Assembly (NCBI GenBank): GCA_021778935.1
Contig: JAJYBQ010000138.1
Span: 1 to 6,779, forward strand
Origin: Pseudomonadota bacterium
GTDB lineage: Bacteria; Pseudomonadota; Gammaproteobacteria; Burkholderiales; Burkholderiaceae
Direction of reading: 5' to 3'
Length of the DNA stretch: 6,779 nt
Positions 6,271 to 6,779 of this stretch are shown piece by piece; position 1 is the first letter of the stretch, and each line of letters starts with the position of its first letter. The notes under the pieces are model-generated. The model had not been told where the DNA came from. It saw only the letters and a program-made list of their open reading frames with translations, and ran no database searches. The translations under genes and the position numbers were made by a program.

Positions 6271-6779
6271 GGCCTGCGCCCACCCTGGACCAGATGGTCG
6301 AGGAACCAGTGCCCGGCGAGGTCCGCCACGGCCTCGAGCGCACCCGGCTCTTCGAACAGATGGGTCGCCCTGGGCACGATCGCCAGGCGCTTCTCGCAGG
6401 TCAACAAGTCGGCGGCCTCGCGATTCCAGCGCAGGACCTCGCGGTCGCGCTCGCCGACGATGAGCAATGTGGGGGCGCGCACCTTGGCGAGATGATCGGC
6501 CGCAAGGTCGGGCCTTCCGCCGCGCGAGACCAGGGCCGCCACCCGATCTGGTCGGGCCGCCGCCGCCCGGAGCGCGGCGGCCGCACCGGTGCTGGCGCCG
6601 AACAGTCCGATCGGCAGACCCGATATTCCGTCGCGCGCCGCGACCCACGACAACGCCTCGAGCAGACGGGATGCCAGCAGGTGGATGTCGAACACGTTGC
6701 CGACCGCACTGCCCTCGCGTTCGGTCAGGAGATCGAAGAGCAATGTTCCGAGTCCCACCTCCTGGAGCGCCTGCGCGAC
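6267..6779 (-). CDS. Alpha/beta hydrolase (dienelactone-hydrolase-like), N-terminal part missing
   Basis: The last 170 codons of a gene that runs off the right edge; the frame is open to base 6779 with no stop, so the GTG at 6758 is an internal Val rather than the start. A full catalytic triad can be read: nucleophile Ser63 in the elbow GLFGASTGAA (58-67), Asp112 in LIVGERDREVL (106-116), and His140 in PRATHLF (136-142), numbered from the visible end. ATLLFDLLTE-like sequence (GTLLFDLLTE, 11-20) precedes the elbow, as in short dienelactone-hydrolase/AXE-type proteins of about 210-220 residues, so perhaps 40-50 residues are missing. The substrate is unknown; such proteins often turn out to be esterases. 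Its stop overlaps the phosphoribosyltransferase start (ATGA), which suggests a two-gene operon. In some actinobacteria a phosphoribosyltransferase and a hydrolase of this kind are fused, which supports a joint function. Confidence 0.87.
   Translation of the reverse strand, partial: VAQALQEVGLGTLLFDLLTEREGSAVGNVFDIHLLASRLLEALSWVAARDGISGLPIGLFGASTGAAAALRAAAARPDRVAALVSRGGRPDLAADHLAKVRAPTLLIVGERDREVLRWNREAADLLTCEKRLAIVPRATHLFEEPGALEAVADLAGHWFLDHLVQGGRRP

Noticed and set aside
6271..6648. Upstream extension of the phosphoribosyltransferase frame on the minus strand
   Set aside because: The extension is Arg/Gly-rich and overlaps the hydrolase gene, which has an intact triad; the ATGA overlap at 6267-6270 marks the real start.

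Overview
This is a very GC-rich, gene-dense window from a bacterium. Proteobacterial origin is likely, judged from codon use, the bacterial-type gene set and the ZntB-like neighbour, but the sequence does not fix a genus. Coding density is near complete: the largest gap between genes is about 60 bases. No rRNA, tRNA, CRISPR array, insertion sequence or phage gene was seen.

Layout. (1) 2-487, plus strand: the 3' end of a CorA/ZntB-type metal-ion transporter gene that enters from the left. (2) 546-5583, plus strand: a compact six-gene operon for a cytoplasmic group 3b-type (NAD(P)-linked, 'sulfhydrogenase'-like) [NiFe] hydrogenase. The order is beta iron-sulfur subunit, a stand-alone cyclic-nucleotide-binding-like protein, gamma flavoprotein/NAD(P)-binding subunit, delta small subunit, alpha large catalytic subunit, and maturation endopeptidase. 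Except for the cNMP-like gene, the structural order matches hydB-hydG-hydD-hydA of Pyrococcus. Nearly all junctions overlap or lie within 13 bases, so the genes are probably co-transcribed and translationally coupled. (3) 5602-6779, minus strand and convergent: a phosphoribosyltransferase-family gene and, upstream of it with an ATGA overlap, an alpha/beta hydrolase (dienelactone-hydrolase-like) cut by the right edge.

How the parts work together (family knowledge plus inference). HydA and HydD form the Ni-Fe active site and a three-cluster iron-sulfur relay. HydG carries FAD, an NAD(P) site and a Cys motif suited to a 2Fe-2S cluster. HydB adds further 4Fe-4S clusters. Together they would exchange electrons between H2/H+ and NAD(P)H in the cytoplasm. 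The last gene encodes the protease expected to remove the 9-residue tail of HydA after nickel insertion. The hyp genes for Ni-Fe cofactor assembly are not in the window and must lie elsewhere.

Most worth a second look: the cNMP-like protein without a DNA-binding domain inside the operon; a Tyr where many [NiFe] hydrogenases have His in the first nickel-binding motif; and the phosphoribosyltransferase/hydrolase pair beside a hydrogenase. The hydrogenase operon is a known type, so no wholly new system is claimed.
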